Shown: positions 63,768 to 64,000 of the stretch, piece by piece
Layout: every line of letters starts with the position of its first letter
Position numbering within the stretch: position 1 is the stretch's first letter
NCBI RefSeq assembly: GCF_001187905.1
Contig: NZ_LGIS01000028.1
Location: 1 to 64,000 of the forward strand
Direction: 5' to 3'
Source of the DNA: Pantoea sp. RIT-PI-b
Lineage (GTDB): Bacteria; Pseudomonadota; Gammaproteobacteria; Enterobacterales; Enterobacteriaceae
DNA length: 64,000 nt
Position numbers and translations under genes: made by a program
The notes under the pieces: model-generated
Told to the model about the DNA's origin: nothing
The model's database searches: none
Seen by the model: only the letters and a program-made list of their open reading frames with translations

Positions 63768-63876
63768 CCTTACTCACTATAGCAGTCATGATGTTCTCTC
63801 TATATTGGTCATCTGTTCTCTCTATAGCAGTCAAGATGCTCTTTATATTGGTCATTACACTCGCTACAGCAGTCAT
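63768..63876 (+). repeat. Iterons, right cluster 2
   Basis: Five copies at about 21-23-bp spacing (TACTCACTATAGCAGTCA, TCTCTATATTGGTCA, TCTCTATAGCAGTCA, CTTTATATTGGTCA, ACTCGCTACAGCAGTCA). Same word as cluster 1, with an ATATTGG variant in alternate units. Confidence 0.85.
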
Positions 63877-63924
63877 CGACAAGCGTTTAGCCCACTGATA
63901 GCAAGGCCTGTGGCGTTGTCGGGA

Positions 63925-63977
63925 TCTGTTTAGGATCTCAATGGGATCATATTAGGATCAAGTTATTGGATCTGACC
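63925..63977. other. GATC-rich AT block 2
   Basis: Five GATC sites: GGGATCTGTTTAGGATC, GGGATCATATTAGGATC and GGATCTG. It repeats the architecture of block 1, in each case downstream of an iteron array. Probable melting region of the origin. Confidence 0.6.
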
Positions 63978-63986
63978 TGTGGATAA
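63978..63986 (-). promoter_or_regulatory. DnaA box
   Basis: TGTGGATAA is the exact complement of the high-affinity DnaA box TTATCCACA. Adjacent to the GATC block and iterons, as expected for a DnaA-assisted iteron origin. Confidence 0.7.
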
Positions 63987-64000
63987 TGGGGATAAATATA

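Noticed and set aside
61759-63876. Possible CRISPR array because of regular short repeats
   Set aside because: The units occur in both orientations around repA, are about 18-21 bp with almost no spacer, and fit RepFIB iterons. No cas genes are present.

Overview
The window looks like part of a large plasmid of an enterobacterium, most probably from the Erwiniaceae (Pantoea/Erwinia-like). This is inferred from protein resemblances and was not searched. The plasmid assignment rests on a RepFIB-type initiator (62289-63362) flanked by iterons, GATC-rich blocks and a DnaA box at the right end. No rRNA, tRNA, CRISPR array, partition or conjugation genes were seen. GC content is patchy: GC-rich blocks (about 8.5-15 kb, 17.3-18 kb, 22.3-25.5 kb, 33-36 kb, 46.7-56 kb) alternate with AT-rich, gene-poor stretches.

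Layout. 0-1.7 kb: decayed ISNCY-type transposase pieces. 1.7-7.2 kb: a soluble PAS chemoreceptor, a membrane chemoreceptor ending in NWESF, and a KGG-repeat stress protein. 7.5-15.3 kb: a chemoreceptor remnant, a BluF-like blue-light (BLUF-EAL) protein, and a cluster of small proteins of the YcgZ/YmgA/YmgB (AriR) group, including a complete ycgZ-ymgA-ymgB operon on the minus strand. 15.7-18.3 kb: another chemoreceptor and small hypothetical genes. 18.5-26.1 kb: metabolic cargo, namely a LysE exporter, a MarR-GNAT fusion, a secreted esterase, and a LysE / brnQ (interrupted) / small membrane protein / panB operon divergent from an Lrp-type regulator. 26.9-29.3 kb: a second ycgZ-ymgA-ymgB operon with neighbours. 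29.8-36.8 kb: a YafY regulator with a VOC protein, a tyrosine recombinase, DUF1543, a bleomycin-resistance-like protein, a DUF3313 lipoprotein, small membrane proteins, two micro-lipoproteins, a TetR regulator and an ASCH protein. 37-46 kb: sparse, with DUF2913, a KGG protein, a FumD-like protein, a candidate Fur-controlled small RNA, and hypotheticals. 46.7-57.7 kb: cyclic-di-GMP genes (a GAF-PAS-GGDEF-EAL protein, a GAF-EAL protein and two membrane GGDEF proteins) with a frameshifted chemoreceptor and a truncated ymgB. 58-60.3 kb: a FumD-like pair and a DUF3290/DUF421 pair. 61-64 kb: a chimeric gene remnant and the replicon.

Common theme. The window carries sensory genes bearing on motility versus biofilm decisions: chemoreceptors, cyclic-di-GMP enzymes, a blue-light sensor, and about thirteen members of the small-protein family that in E. 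coli lies downstream of BluF/BluR and acts through the Rcs pathway. Both ycgZ operons share a promoter-region motif (CTGTACAA-N12-TGTATAA). No BluR-like MerR repressor is visible here, so control would have to come from elsewhere. A dispersed double-hairpin repeat (about 65 bp) punctuates the 15-36 kb part and brackets the tyrosine recombinase. Several loci have in-frame stops or frameshifts, so the plasmid is both accumulating and losing genes.
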